From Gammaproteobacteria bacterium (GTDB lineage Bacteria > Pseudomonadota > Gammaproteobacteria > UBA9339): 11,603 nucleotides of DNA. The stretch's first letter is position 1; each line of letters starts with the position of its first letter. A program made the position numbers and the translations under genes. Of the stretch, positions 1 to 6,178 are shown one piece after another. The stretch is from contig JAHIYS010000222.1 of NCBI GenBank assembly GCA_018814965.1, forward strand, positions 1-11,603, written 5' to 3'. The notes beneath the pieces are model-generated. The model was given only the letters and a program-made list of their open reading frames with translations. It was not told the origin of the DNA and did no database searches.

Positions 1-115
1 ACTCTTTGATAATTGAGTTTAGACGCGAAGCCAAGTTACGAGCGTCCGGAGTTTACTTGGGTAAATGAGGAACGCGAGTAACGAAGGCGACAATGTATAA
101 AGTCAATTAGCAAAG
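1..115. repeat. Palindromic MITE-like repeat, copy 1
   Basis: This 115-bp segment is repeated without a mismatch at 147-261, giving a 146-bp period with a 31-bp spacer. Its left end begins ACTCTTTGATAATTGA and its right end TCAATTAGCAAAG is the near-exact reverse complement, so it is a terminal-inverted-repeat element. The interior is also partly self-complementary. After CAAAG this copy lacks the AG present at the end of copy 2, so its right terminus is slightly truncated. It starts at the first base of the window, so the array may continue upstream. No convincing ORF lies inside. Confidence 0.9.
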
Positions 116-146
116 TATTTATATGAGATGTTCTTTATGGAACTAT

Positions 147-264
147 ACTCTTTGATAATTGAGTTTAGACGCGAAGCCAAGTTACGAGCGTCCGGAGTTT
201 ACTTGGGTAAATGAGGAACGCGAGTAACGAAGGCGACAATGTATAAAGTCAATTAGCAAAGAGT
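147..264. repeat. Palindromic MITE-like repeat, copy 2, with complete termini
   Basis: The terminal inverted repeats are 147-170 and 241-264 and match at 21 of 24 positions. The ends can be read as TA-CTCTTTG...CAAAGAG-TA, a TA dinucleotide on each side, as left by Tc1/mariner or IS630-type transposases and the MITEs they move. No transposase gene is visible, so mobilisation would be in trans. The right end lies 17 bp before the yebC start codon, so any promoter further upstream would put this hairpin in the yebC leader. A TATACT hexamer (144-149) straddles the left junction and could be a -10 box, but I see no good -35. Confidence 0.85.
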
Positions 265-281
265 ATTATAAAGGGGGAAAT

Positions 282-1019
282 ATGGCAGGTCATAGCAAGT
301 GGGCAAACATAAAGCACCGCAAAACCAAACAAGATGCAGCAAAAGGGAAAATATTCACAAAATTAATCCGTGAAATCACCGTAGCTGCAAAACAAAGTCA
401 GGATATTTCTGCTAACTCTAGGCTACGTCTAGCTGTAGATAAAGCATTATCACAAAACATGACTCGCGACACTATCGATCGCGCTATTAAACGCGGCGCT
501 GGTGATGAAAATGATGCCAAGATGGAAGATATTTTATACGAAGGTTATGCTCATGGTGGAGTTGCTATTTTAGTTCAATGTTTATCCGACAACCGTAATC
601 GCACCGCTGGGGAAGTTCGTCACATGTTTAGCAAACATGGCGGAAATTTAGGCACAAGCGGTTCTGTAGCATATCTTTTTAAACAATCAGGCATTATATG
701 CTTCCCACCCGAGAGCAATGAAGATAAAATTATGCAAGTGGCATTAGATGCTGGCGCTGAAGATGTTATAAACAATAGTGATGGCAGCGTTGAAGTTATT
801 ACTACTTTAGAAAATTTTGCTAAAGTAAAAGACGCCATGGAAAGCTCTGGACTAGAACCAGTAGAGGCTGAAATCTCTATGTTAGCATCAATTCAAGTTG
901 CATTGGATAAAGAGGCGAGCATCAAAGTCATGGGGCTAATAGATGCTCTAGAAGGATTAGATGACGTACAAAACGTATATTCTAATGCAGATATTTCTGA
1001 AGAATTTTATGAAGAATAA
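282..1019 (+). CDS. yebC: YebC/TACO1 family protein
   Basis: This is a 245-residue protein of the YebC/PmpR/TACO1 family, cytoplasmic. The N-terminus MAGHSKWANIKHRK is the family hallmark, followed by the conserved KxFTKLxREIxVAAK segment (about 26-38), the TRDTIDRAIKRG segment (about 61-72) and the YEGYAHGG motif (about 86-93). Length is normal (E. coli about 246). YebC proteins were long annotated as DNA-binding regulators and RuvC-operon repressors; later work on the family points to translation, including relief of stalling at proline-rich stretches. Which role applies here cannot be read from sequence. The start is supported by a strong AAGGGGG ribosome-binding site at 271-277. Its stop is followed closely by the beta-barrel gene, and adjacency to ruvC is typical. 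The palindromic repeat directly upstream may form part of its leader. Confidence 0.97.
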   Translation: MAGHSKWANIKHRKTKQDAAKGKIFTKLIREITVAAKQSQDISANSRLRLAVDKALSQNMTRDTIDRAIKRGAGDENDAKMEDILYEGYAHGGVAILVQCLSDNRNRTAGEVRHMFSKHGGNLGTSGSVAYLFKQSGIICFPPESNEDKIMQVALDAGAEDVINNSDGSVEVITTLENFAKVKDAMESSGLEPVEAEISMLASIQVALDKEASIKVMGLIDALEGLDDVQNVYSNADISEEFYEE

Positions 1020-1020
1020 T

Positions 1021-1025
1021 GAGGA
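1021..1025 (+). promoter_or_regulatory. Ribosome-binding site deciding the beta-barrel gene start
   Basis: GAGGA lies 5 nt before the ATG at 1031 and just after the yebC stop. An in-frame ATG at 1019 overlaps the yebC stop (TAATG) and would add four residues (MRTI), but it would place this site inside the coding sequence. The ATG at 1031 also begins a classic MKK signal peptide, so it is preferred. Confidence 0.7.
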
Positions 1026-1030
1026 CTATA

Positions 1031-1678
1031 ATGAAAAAAACAATCTATTTACTAAGCTCTATCCTCTTAATTGCATCCATTAACACCTATGCTATGGAGC
1101 GTGAATCTGGGCCATATTTAGGCGGCCAAATTGGCTGGGGTCGCATAGATGAGGGCAATGGCTATAGAAATTATATCGAAAGCAAACCATCACATGACGT
1201 TGAGCTTGGCACCTTTACTGCCTGGCGCGCCTACGGCGGCTATCACTTTGCTCCATTTTTTAGCATTGAAAGCGGTTATAGTTATTATCCAGACAATACT
1301 TACACCTCTTCAGAGGGGAGCATAAATGCCAAATCTTATACTATAGATTTAGTTGGCAAGATAATCCTCCCTTTAGAAAAGCTTGGCAAACCATTTGCAT
1401 CTCTTAGCATTTATGGCAAAGGTGGCGCCGCATATATAAACACAAAAATTGATAACACAATTGACAATGTGAAAAACAATAGTGAAACTATTATGCCCAC
1501 ATACGGCGCTGGGATAATTTATAACTTTACTGACAATATAGCAGTAGACGCTTCTTGGACTGGGGTCATGGGTAGAAACTATATTAATTCTACAAATGAT
1601 GTAGCAACAAAAAACCCTGTTCCAAATTGTAATTTATTTACTCTTGGCCTCTCTTATAAGATTACTGGAATATTCTAA
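1031..1678 (+). CDS. OmpA-like outer-membrane beta-barrel protein
   Basis: From the ATG at 1031 the product has 215 residues. Residues 1-21 form a signal peptide (MKK, hydrophobic core LLSSILLIASI, T-Y-A before the likely cleavage site), giving a mature protein of about 194 residues. The rest alternates polar and hydrophobic/aromatic residues as in transmembrane beta strands, starting with GPYLGGQIGWG and including an AYGGYHFAPFFSIESGY-type strand pair. It ends in NLFTLGLSYKITGIF, a final strand with a C-terminal Phe, the usual outer-membrane assembly signal. This resembles the 8-stranded OmpA transmembrane domain, with no periplasmic OmpA/MotB peptidoglycan-binding domain. Exact function is unknown; structural or adhesin-like roles are possible. 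It sits 11 bp after yebC and its TAA abuts the ruvC ATG, so it is almost certainly co-transcribed with them. That is an odd place for an envelope gene. Confidence 0.85.
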   Translation: MKKTIYLLSSILLIASINTYAMERESGPYLGGQIGWGRIDEGNGYRNYIESKPSHDVELGTFTAWRAYGGYHFAPFFSIESGYSYYPDNTYTSSEGSINAKSYTIDLVGKIILPLEKLGKPFASLSIYGKGGAAYINTKIDNTIDNVKNNSETIMPTYGAGIIYNFTDNIAVDASWTGVMGRNYINSTNDVATKNPVPNCNLFTLGLSYKITGIF

Positions 1679-2158
1679 ATGCCTATCATTTTAGGCATTG
1701 ATCCAGGATCTAATATTACAGGTTATGGAATTATTGATGCTATTGGCAATAAGTATAATTATTTAGCTAGCGGTCATATTAAAACAACTAAAAATAATTT
1801 AAGCGTACAACTACAAGAGATTTTTGCTGGGATTTTTGAATTAGTTAAGCAATACCATCCAAGCGAAGCTGCAGTTGAACAAGTATTTATGCATGCCAAT
1901 GTCAGTTCAGCATTAAAACTGGGGCAAGCTAGAGGCGTAGCTATTGTTGCCGCGGCACAAGAAAATATACCTGTAGCTGAATATTCAGCCCGTCAAGTAA
2001 AACAAGCAGTTGTTGGATATGGTAATGCTGAAAAATCTCAGGTACAACATATGGTGAAATTATTATTGCACCTCAAACATGACCCGCAAGCAGATGAAGC
2101 TGACGCTCTTGCAATAGCCATCTGTCATGCCAACTCACGATCAGGATACAAGTTATGA
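1679..2158 (+). CDS. ruvC: Crossover junction endodeoxyribonuclease RuvC
   Basis: RuvC is the Holliday-junction resolvase that makes symmetric nicks in four-way junctions held by RuvAB. The product has 159 residues. All four catalytic acids are present: D8 in GIDPGS, E67 in AVEQVF, and D139 and D142 in QADEADALA. The conserved SALKLGQARGVAIVAA (about 77-92) and ARQVKQAVVGYGNAEKSQVQ (about 104-123) blocks match the E. coli protein closely. It is shorter than E. coli RuvC (173) only because the variable basic C-terminal tail is missing, so activity is expected. Its ATG follows the preceding TAA directly, and its stop overlaps the ruvA start by 4 nt (ATGA), indicating translational coupling with both neighbours. 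Confidence 0.98.
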   Translation: MPIILGIDPGSNITGYGIIDAIGNKYNYLASGHIKTTKNNLSVQLQEIFAGIFELVKQYHPSEAAVEQVFMHANVSSALKLGQARGVAIVAAAQENIPVAEYSARQVKQAVVGYGNAEKSQVQHMVKLLLHLKHDPQADEADALAIAICHANSRSGYKL

Positions 2159-2736
2159 TAGGATTTCTACGGGGAACTTTACTAGAAAAAGAAGCTCCAA
2201 ATTTAATGGTTGAAGTAAGCGGCATTGGTTATGAAATTCAAATGTCGATAAGTAGCTTTGCCCACTTACCTACTATTGGCAAAGAGGTATCCTTATATAT
2301 TCACTTGGCTACGCGTGATGATGGGGAGTTTTTATATGGCTTTATCAATAAAGAACAACGCTCTCTCTTTCGAGCTCTGATTAAGATCAGTAATATTGGC
2401 CCCAAAATAGCCTTAGCAATTCTTTCTGCTATGGAACCTAATGTCTTTGCTCAACATTTAGCAAACAATGATACTTCTGCTCTCGAGCATATCTCTGGCA
2501 TTGGAGCAAAAACTGCAAAACGCTTACTTGTAGAGATGCGAGATAAAATTTCCGAATGGGAAACCACAGGGATAAAAATTGATCAGACAATCAGCACTCC
2601 TATGCGAGACGCCATAAGCGCTTTGGTTTCTTTAGGTTACAAACCACATGAAGCACGACATACTCTTGATAATCTCAAAGAAAAAAATCTCCCAAGCGAA
2701 GATTTAATAAGATTAGCATTGAAAAAAATTAAATAA
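2155..2736 (+). CDS. ruvA: Holliday junction branch-migration complex subunit RuvA
   Basis: RuvA binds four-way junctions as a tetramer and loads the RuvB motor for branch migration. The 193-residue product starts MIGFLRGTL and has the expected order: OB-fold domain I (about 1-63), helix-hairpin-helix domain II with ISNIGPKIALAIL and ISGIGAKTAKRLL motifs (about 78-127), a linker, and the RuvB-binding domain III (about 145-193) with ALVSLGYKPHEA. The acidic pin that keeps strands apart in E. coli (E55, D56) is D55-D56 here, so charge is conserved. Length is near the family norm (203). The start overlaps the ruvC stop by 4 nt. Unlike the usual ruvAB pair, ruvB does not follow directly; a methyltransferase gene and a repeat-bearing gap intervene. 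Confidence 0.98.
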   Translation: MIGFLRGTLLEKEAPNLMVEVSGIGYEIQMSISSFAHLPTIGKEVSLYIHLATRDDGEFLYGFINKEQRSLFRALIKISNIGPKIALAILSAMEPNVFAQHLANNDTSALEHISGIGAKTAKRLLVEMRDKISEWETTGIKIDQTISTPMRDAISALVSLGYKPHEARHTLDNLKEKNLPSEDLIRLALKKIK

Positions 2737-2771
2737 CCATCTCCACAAATATTCACCAATTTTTTTACTTT

Positions 2772-3335
2772 ATGAAAATAGAATCCCCTATCGACAGATT
2801 ACTAAGAAAATTTCGCACCAATCTTGTTATTCCCCATATAACATCCAACACACTATTGTGTGATATCGGCTGCGGGGCAAATCCAACCCTACTTAAACAA
2901 CTATCTAATACAACCATCAATAAGTCAGTAGGCTTAGACCTCTTAGTGCCAAATAATTCCTTTAACAACATTGAACTACGTAAAGCTGATTTCACTCAAC
3001 TACCTTTGCCGATAAAAAATGGAGAATTTGATCTTATAACTATGCTAGCTGTTTTAGAACATCTGGATAATTATAATGAAATCATTAACGAATGCTTTCG
3101 TGGTTTAAAACCGCGCGGAAAACTCCTGCTTACCACCCCAGCACCAATCTCTAAGCCACTCTTAGAATTACTAGCTAATTTAAGAATAATTTCTTATACA
3201 GCTATTTATGACCACAAAAAATATTTTAACAAACATGAGATATTTGATCTCTTACAAAACCATGGATTTACCGACATAAAAGTTAAGAGTGTGGCTTGGG
3301 GCTTAAATACGGTTGCAATAGCCATTAAGCCTTAA
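2772..3335 (+). CDS. Class I SAM-dependent methyltransferase (Methyltransf_11-like)
   Basis: This 187-residue protein has a Rossmann-type methyltransferase core. Motif I is LLCDIGCGANP (about 28-38) for binding S-adenosylmethionine, with the acidic residue D56 in GLDL at the end of strand 2. Then come KADFTQLPLP (about 71-80) and EFDLITMLAVLEHL (about 84-97), the typical motif before helix D, and a GLKPRGKLLLTTP strand (about 111-123). A Y/H-rich stretch with HKKYFNKHEI follows, as in methyltransferases acting on small molecules or lipids, but the substrate cannot be assigned. It starts 35 bp after ruvA with no recognisable ribosome-binding site, so it may rely on readthrough from ruvA. I know of no conserved role between ruvA and ruvB, so this looks like an insertion into the operon. 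The function call is to superfamily level only. Confidence 0.85.
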   Translation: MKIESPIDRLLRKFRTNLVIPHITSNTLLCDIGCGANPTLLKQLSNTTINKSVGLDLLVPNNSFNNIELRKADFTQLPLPIKNGEFDLITMLAVLEHLDNYNEIINECFRGLKPRGKLLLTTPAPISKPLLELLANLRIISYTAIYDHKKYFNKHEIFDLLQNHGFTDIKVKSVAWGLNTVAIAIKP

Positions 3336-3437
3336 CAAAAACACCAATAGCCCGAATAATTCTCTCAATATATTTGAAGTAATTTTTGCTAAATATTATA
3401 AAAACTATACAATAGCTCTGTAGTTTGTTTAAAATAT

Positions 3438-3590
3438 AAAGAGGCTGCTGAAATCTGAAGTTTTTTGCTGTCATTGCGAGAAACGTAGCGACGAAGCAAT
3501 CTAGAAATACCTTGATTTATAATATATTCCTGGATTGCCACGCTTACTTCGTAAGCTCGCAATGACATTTTTTGTTCAAATCTCAGCAGT
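3438..3590. repeat. Palindromic repeat element between the methyltransferase gene and ruvB
   Basis: The element folds on itself over nearly its full length. The outer arms begin CTGCTGAAATCTGAA (3445) and end TTCAAATCTCAGCAG (3589). The inner arms are a perfect 11-bp pair, GTCATTGCGAG at 3470-3480 and CTCGCAATGAC at 3556-3566. The centre (3491-3545) keeps weaker pairing around GAAGCAATCT and GGATTGCCA. The GTCATTGCGAG...GAAGCAATC core resembles a small palindromic repeat that recurs in many proteobacterial genomes (recalled, not searched). A shortened inverted relative is at 11413-11500. The whole 334-bp gap 3336-3669 holds this repeat, AT-rich flanks and a possible ruvB promoter, and no convincing gene. 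Confidence 0.85.
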
Positions 3591-3639
3591 TCCAATATGA
3601 TCCATTATTTCTGGATTATTTTGCTAACTACCATGAGTT

Positions 3640-3645
3640 TATAAT
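3640..3645 (+). promoter_or_regulatory. Possible -10 box for ruvB
   Basis: A perfect TATAAT hexamer lies 24 bp before the ruvB ATG. No -35 box at 16-18 bp spacing is convincing: TTGCTA at 3621 is only 13 bp away. ruvB is 334 bp downstream of the methyltransferase gene and behind a palindromic repeat, so it may need its own promoter, but this AT-rich stretch could contain the hexamer by chance. Confidence 0.3.
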
Positions 3646-3669
3646 TAAAAATAAAATAACCAGACAATC

Positions 3670-4674
3670 ATGAACCAAGAGCGCTTAATATCACCTAAAA
3701 ACACCATGCCAGAAGAGGAAGCGGTTGATCGTGCTTTGAGGCCCAAAACCCTAAGTGACTACATTGGTCAACCAGCAGTAAGCAAACAGATGAATCTATT
3801 TATCCAAGCTGCTCGTAACCGTAAAGATGCTTTGGATCACGTTTTAATTTTTGGCCCTCCAGGGTTAGGTAAAACAACCCTAGCTCATATCATTGCTAAT
3901 GAACTAGGTGTAAATTTACGCCAAACATCTGGGCCTGTCTTAGAAAGAGCCGGTGACTTAGCAGCTATTTTAACAAATCTTGAACCACACGATATTTTAT
4001 TTATCGATGAGATCCATCGTCTAAATGCTACCGTTGAAGAGATTCTTTATCCCGCAATGGAAGACTATCAAATTGATATTATCATTGGCGAAGGACCATC
4101 AGCACGATCCATCAAACTAGATGTACCACCATTTACTCTTATTGGCGCAACAACCAGGGCTGGTTTATTGACCTCTCCCTTACGTGATCGCTTTGGAATT
4201 GTACAACGCTTAGAGTTTTATGAAGCAAATGATTTAGCAAAAATTGTGGCTCGTTCAGCAAACATTTTAAATATTGAAACCGACCCTCATGGTGCCATAG
4301 AAATCGCCCGACGCTCAAGAGGAACTCCCAGAATATCCAATCGCTTATTACGTCGAGTACGAGATTTTGCTCAAGTAGAAGCTAACGGCATTATAACTAA
4401 AGAGGTAGCAGATGCTGCTCTTTGTTTATTAGATGTAGACTTTTGTGGTTTTGATGTTTTAGATCGCAAATTACTTATGGCCATTATTGAAAAATTTGAC
4501 GGGGGGCCGGTTGGCGCTGAAACTTTAGCAGCCATCATTGGCGAAGAAAAAGATACCATTGAAGATGTGCTTGAACCGTATCTACTACAACAAGGGTACC
4601 TTAACCGTACTCCACGTGGACGCATGGCCACCTCACGAGCATACTCACACTTTGGCTTGACCCTACCAAAATAA
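3670..4674 (+). CDS. ruvB: Holliday junction branch-migration ATPase RuvB
   Basis: RuvB is the hexameric AAA+ motor that drives branch migration with RuvA. The product has 334 residues, the usual length, and matches E. coli RuvB along its whole span. Visible motifs are Walker A GPPGLGKT (62-69), Walker B LFIDEIHR (110-117), the sensor-1 segment GATTRAG (159-165), arginine finger R174 in LRDRFGIVQRLEF, and sensor 2 in GTPRISNRLLRRVRDFA. The C-terminal winged-helix domain contains GGPVGAETLAAIIGEE and ends RTPRGRMATSRAYSHFG. The start gives the usual N-terminus of about 20 residues before the RALRPKTL block, although no clear ribosome-binding site precedes it. It is separated from ruvA by the methyltransferase gene and a repeat, so it may be expressed independently of ruvCA. 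Confidence 0.98.
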   Translation: MNQERLISPKNTMPEEEAVDRALRPKTLSDYIGQPAVSKQMNLFIQAARNRKDALDHVLIFGPPGLGKTTLAHIIANELGVNLRQTSGPVLERAGDLAAILTNLEPHDILFIDEIHRLNATVEEILYPAMEDYQIDIIIGEGPSARSIKLDVPPFTLIGATTRAGLLTSPLRDRFGIVQRLEFYEANDLAKIVARSANILNIETDPHGAIEIARRSRGTPRISNRLLRRVRDFAQVEANGIITKEVADAALCLLDVDFCGFDVLDRKLLMAIIEKFDGGPVGAETLAAIIGEEKDTIEDVLEPYLLQQGYLNRTPRGRMATSRAYSHFGLTLPK

Positions 4675-4719
4675 ATCCATTCTTATTCATCTAGACTATC
4701 CTGCCCCTAAAGATACTAG

Positions 4720-4850
4720 TTAATGCGGCGAGTGATTATGCCGTGGCCGTCCCCTCATCAACACTGCTACACATGGCTACGCACCATCTCTCAAGCAATA
4801 GGGCGCTGTTACCCCACCTTCGCTTTGCTTTCCACGGTTGTAGCGATGGA
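4720..4850. other. GC-rich intergenic segment between ruvB and tolQ, no gene seen
   Basis: The 235-bp gap between ruvB and tolQ has a middle portion clearly richer in G+C than its surroundings. It has a small inverted pair, CCGTGG (4741-4746) and CCACGG (4832-4837), and a short ATGG/CCAT hairpin near 4774-4788. Only short ORFs occur, and none resembles the acyl-CoA thioesterase YbgC, which sits between ruvB and tolQ in many gammaproteobacteria. It may be another small repeat family or a remnant of older DNA. I do not recognise it. Confidence 0.4.
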
Positions 4851-4856
4851 ATAACT

Positions 4857-4884
4857 TTTACAATCAACAATATTTTGCTAACAT
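4857..4884 (+). promoter_or_regulatory. Candidate sigma-70 promoter for tolQ-tolR
   Basis: TTTACA (4857-4862, 5 of 6 to the -35 consensus) is followed 16 bp later by TAACAT (4879-4884, 4 of 6), preceded by TGC, which makes an extended -10. The tolQ start is 25 bp downstream of the -10. The position right after the GC-rich segment suits an independent promoter for tolQR. Assigned by eye. Confidence 0.4.
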
Positions 4885-4909
4885 TGGCCCATTACTGGAG
4901 AAAATACTC

Positions 4910-5584
4910 ATGACTCACGAACCATCTATATGGAGTTTTGTTGCAAACGCAGGACCAATTGTAAAATTAGTAATGCTTCTTTTACTCGCAGCATCACTCT
5001 GGTCTTGGACCATAATCTTTCAACGCTTCTTTTTTCTAAAAGATGCTGGTCTTGCTGTTAAAAAATTTGAAAAAAAATTCTGGTCTGGCGGTGACTTAAA
5101 TAAATTTTATGCTGAACTAAGCATCCGCCAAGATGAACTACATGGTTTAGAAAACATTTTTCATGCTGGATTTAGCGAATACTTTCGTTTAAAAAAACAA
5201 TCCACCGTAAATGCTGATGCCATTATAGATGCCTCACAACGAGCCATGAGAATAGCTCTTGCAAAAGAAATCGCTCTTTTAGAACAGCATTTATCTTTTC
5301 TTGCCACTGTTGGATCAACCAGCCCTTACGTTGGTTTATTTGGGACTGTTTGGGGAATCATGACCTCATTTCGCGCTTTAAGTTCAGTACAACAAGCAAC
5401 TATGGCAATGGTAGCTCCAGGAATTTCAGAAGCCTTAATTGCTACAGCAATGGGTTTATTTGCGGCGATCCCTGCGGTTATCTCTTACAATCGCTATGCA
5501 AGTGAAGTAGAAAAACTCGCCAATCTTTATGACACATTTAGAGAGGAATTTTCTAGCATTTTACATCGCCAGGTAATTCAATAA
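4910..5584 (+). CDS. tolQ: Tol-Pal system inner-membrane proton-channel subunit TolQ
   Basis: TolQ is an ExbB/MotA-family inner-membrane protein that with TolR harvests the proton motive force to drive TolA and so maintain outer-membrane constriction at division. The 224-residue product has three predicted membrane segments (about 17-40, 128-155 and 164-193) with a large cytoplasmic loop after the first. The second and third carry the family signatures TVGSTSPYVGLFGTVWGIM and MVAPGISEALIATAMGLFAAIPAV. The pore threonines T146 and T179 correspond to T145 and T178 of E. coli TolQ. It has a GGAG ribosome-binding site 9 nt before the ATG and overlaps tolR by one base. ybgC, often upstream, is absent. 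Confidence 0.97.
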   Translation: MTHEPSIWSFVANAGPIVKLVMLLLLAASLWSWTIIFQRFFFLKDAGLAVKKFEKKFWSGGDLNKFYAELSIRQDELHGLENIFHAGFSEYFRLKKQSTVNADAIIDASQRAMRIALAKEIALLEQHLSFLATVGSTSPYVGLFGTVWGIMTSFRALSSVQQATMAMVAPGISEALIATAMGLFAAIPAVISYNRYASEVEKLANLYDTFREEFSSILHRQVIQ

Positions 5585-6018
5585 TGCTAAAACCAAAACG
5601 TCATCGCCAGCTTGCGGAGATTAATGTCGTCCCATACATCGACGTTATGCTGGTCCTTTTAATTATCTTTATGGTAACTGCACCGCTTTTATTTCAAGGT
5701 GTAGATGTTCAGCTGCCTACTGCAAGCGCTAAACCTATCGACCCTAAATTACAAGAGCCCATAGTTTTATCAATAGATGCGTCTGGAAATTATTATTTAA
5801 ACATATCAAAAAATCCAACCCAGGTTATTTCCGCAATTGACTTATCAACTATTGTTACCAATGAATTAAAACGCACTCAAGGTAAGTTTGAGCGCCAGAT
5901 TTTGGTTAAAGGTGATAAAAACATTAGCTACGGAAAAATCGTCCAGGCCATGGTGCTACTGCAACAAGCTGGGGCCCCAAATGTAGGCTTAATCACTCAA
6001 CTCGATGAACTCAAATAA
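5584..6018 (+). CDS. tolR: Tol-Pal system inner-membrane subunit TolR
   Basis: TolR is the ExbD-family partner of TolQ. It has a single membrane helix and a periplasmic domain that interacts with TolA and peptidoglycan. The 144-residue product has the hallmark INVVPYIDVMLVLLIIFMV (13-31) with the proton-carrying Asp at D20 (D23 in E. coli). The periplasmic domain follows, with QILVKGDKNISYGKIVQAMVLLQQAG near the end, as in the family. It starts within the tolQ stop (TAATG), so translation is coupled. tolA, tolB and pal, which usually follow, are not downstream here; the next gene is hslV after 160 bp. Confidence 0.97.
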   Translation: MLKPKRHRQLAEINVVPYIDVMLVLLIIFMVTAPLLFQGVDVQLPTASAKPIDPKLQEPIVLSIDASGNYYLNISKNPTQVISAIDLSTIVTNELKRTQGKFERQILVKGDKNISYGKIVQAMVLLQQAGAPNVGLITQLDELK

Positions 6019-6144
6019 TCTCTATGGTTAAAAAAACCACCAGCCATAATCAACAAAATTAGATTTAAAATCACCTTGTTATATCGAAAAATATAGGATG
6101 ATTTCTTTAAAAGCATGGCCTAGACCAAACCAAAGATACATGCT

Positions 6145-6160
6145 AATCTAAATTTAGATT
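6145..6160. promoter_or_regulatory. Perfect 16-bp palindrome upstream of hslV
   Basis: AATCTAAATTTAGATT is a perfect inverted repeat ending 6 bp before the hslV ribosome-binding site. It could be a dimeric repressor site, or a small stem-loop in the leader if transcription begins upstream. The surrounding 160-bp gap shows no convincing sigma-32 promoter. A weak TAGACC...TAATCT pair (6121-6149, 17-bp spacing, TGC before the -10) overlaps the palindrome. Confidence 0.4.
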
Positions 6161-6166
6161 CACTAT

Positions 6167-6172
6167 GAGGAG
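6167..6172 (+). promoter_or_regulatory. Ribosome-binding site deciding the TTG start of hslV
   Basis: GAGGAG lies 6 nt before the TTG at 6179. The next in-frame ATG codes for residue 28, inside the conserved core and after the catalytic Thr, so TTG must be the start. Confidence 0.85.
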
Positions 6173-6178
6173 CAATAC

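Noticed and set aside
1..264. CRISPR-like array from the spaced repeats
   Set aside because: There are only two units, each 115 bp and palindromic with inverted ends, separated by one 31-bp spacer, and no cas genes are present. A MITE-like element explains it better.
2765..2995. 76-residue minus-strand reading frame over the methyltransferase start
   Set aside because: It is antisense to a gene with clear SAM-binding motifs and shows no motif of its own.
3389..3595. 68-residue minus-strand reading frame
   Set aside because: It lies almost wholly across the palindromic repeat, has no family resemblance or ribosome-binding site, and is the kind of spurious frame such repeats produce.
4371..4631. 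86-residue minus-strand reading frame inside ruvB
   Set aside because: It is antisense to the conserved RuvB winged-helix region, and its Ser/Arg/Pro-rich composition is typical of a shadow frame.
4720..4850. ybgC remnant or small coding gene
   Set aside because: Reading the reverse strand gives a frame of about 38 codons rich in Trp and Arg with no YbgC motif such as the thioesterase active-site Asp region; nothing supports coding.
6026..6040. Terminator after tolR (TGGTT and AACCA around an A-run)
   Set aside because: The stem is only 5 bp and no T-tract follows, so it is too weak to call.
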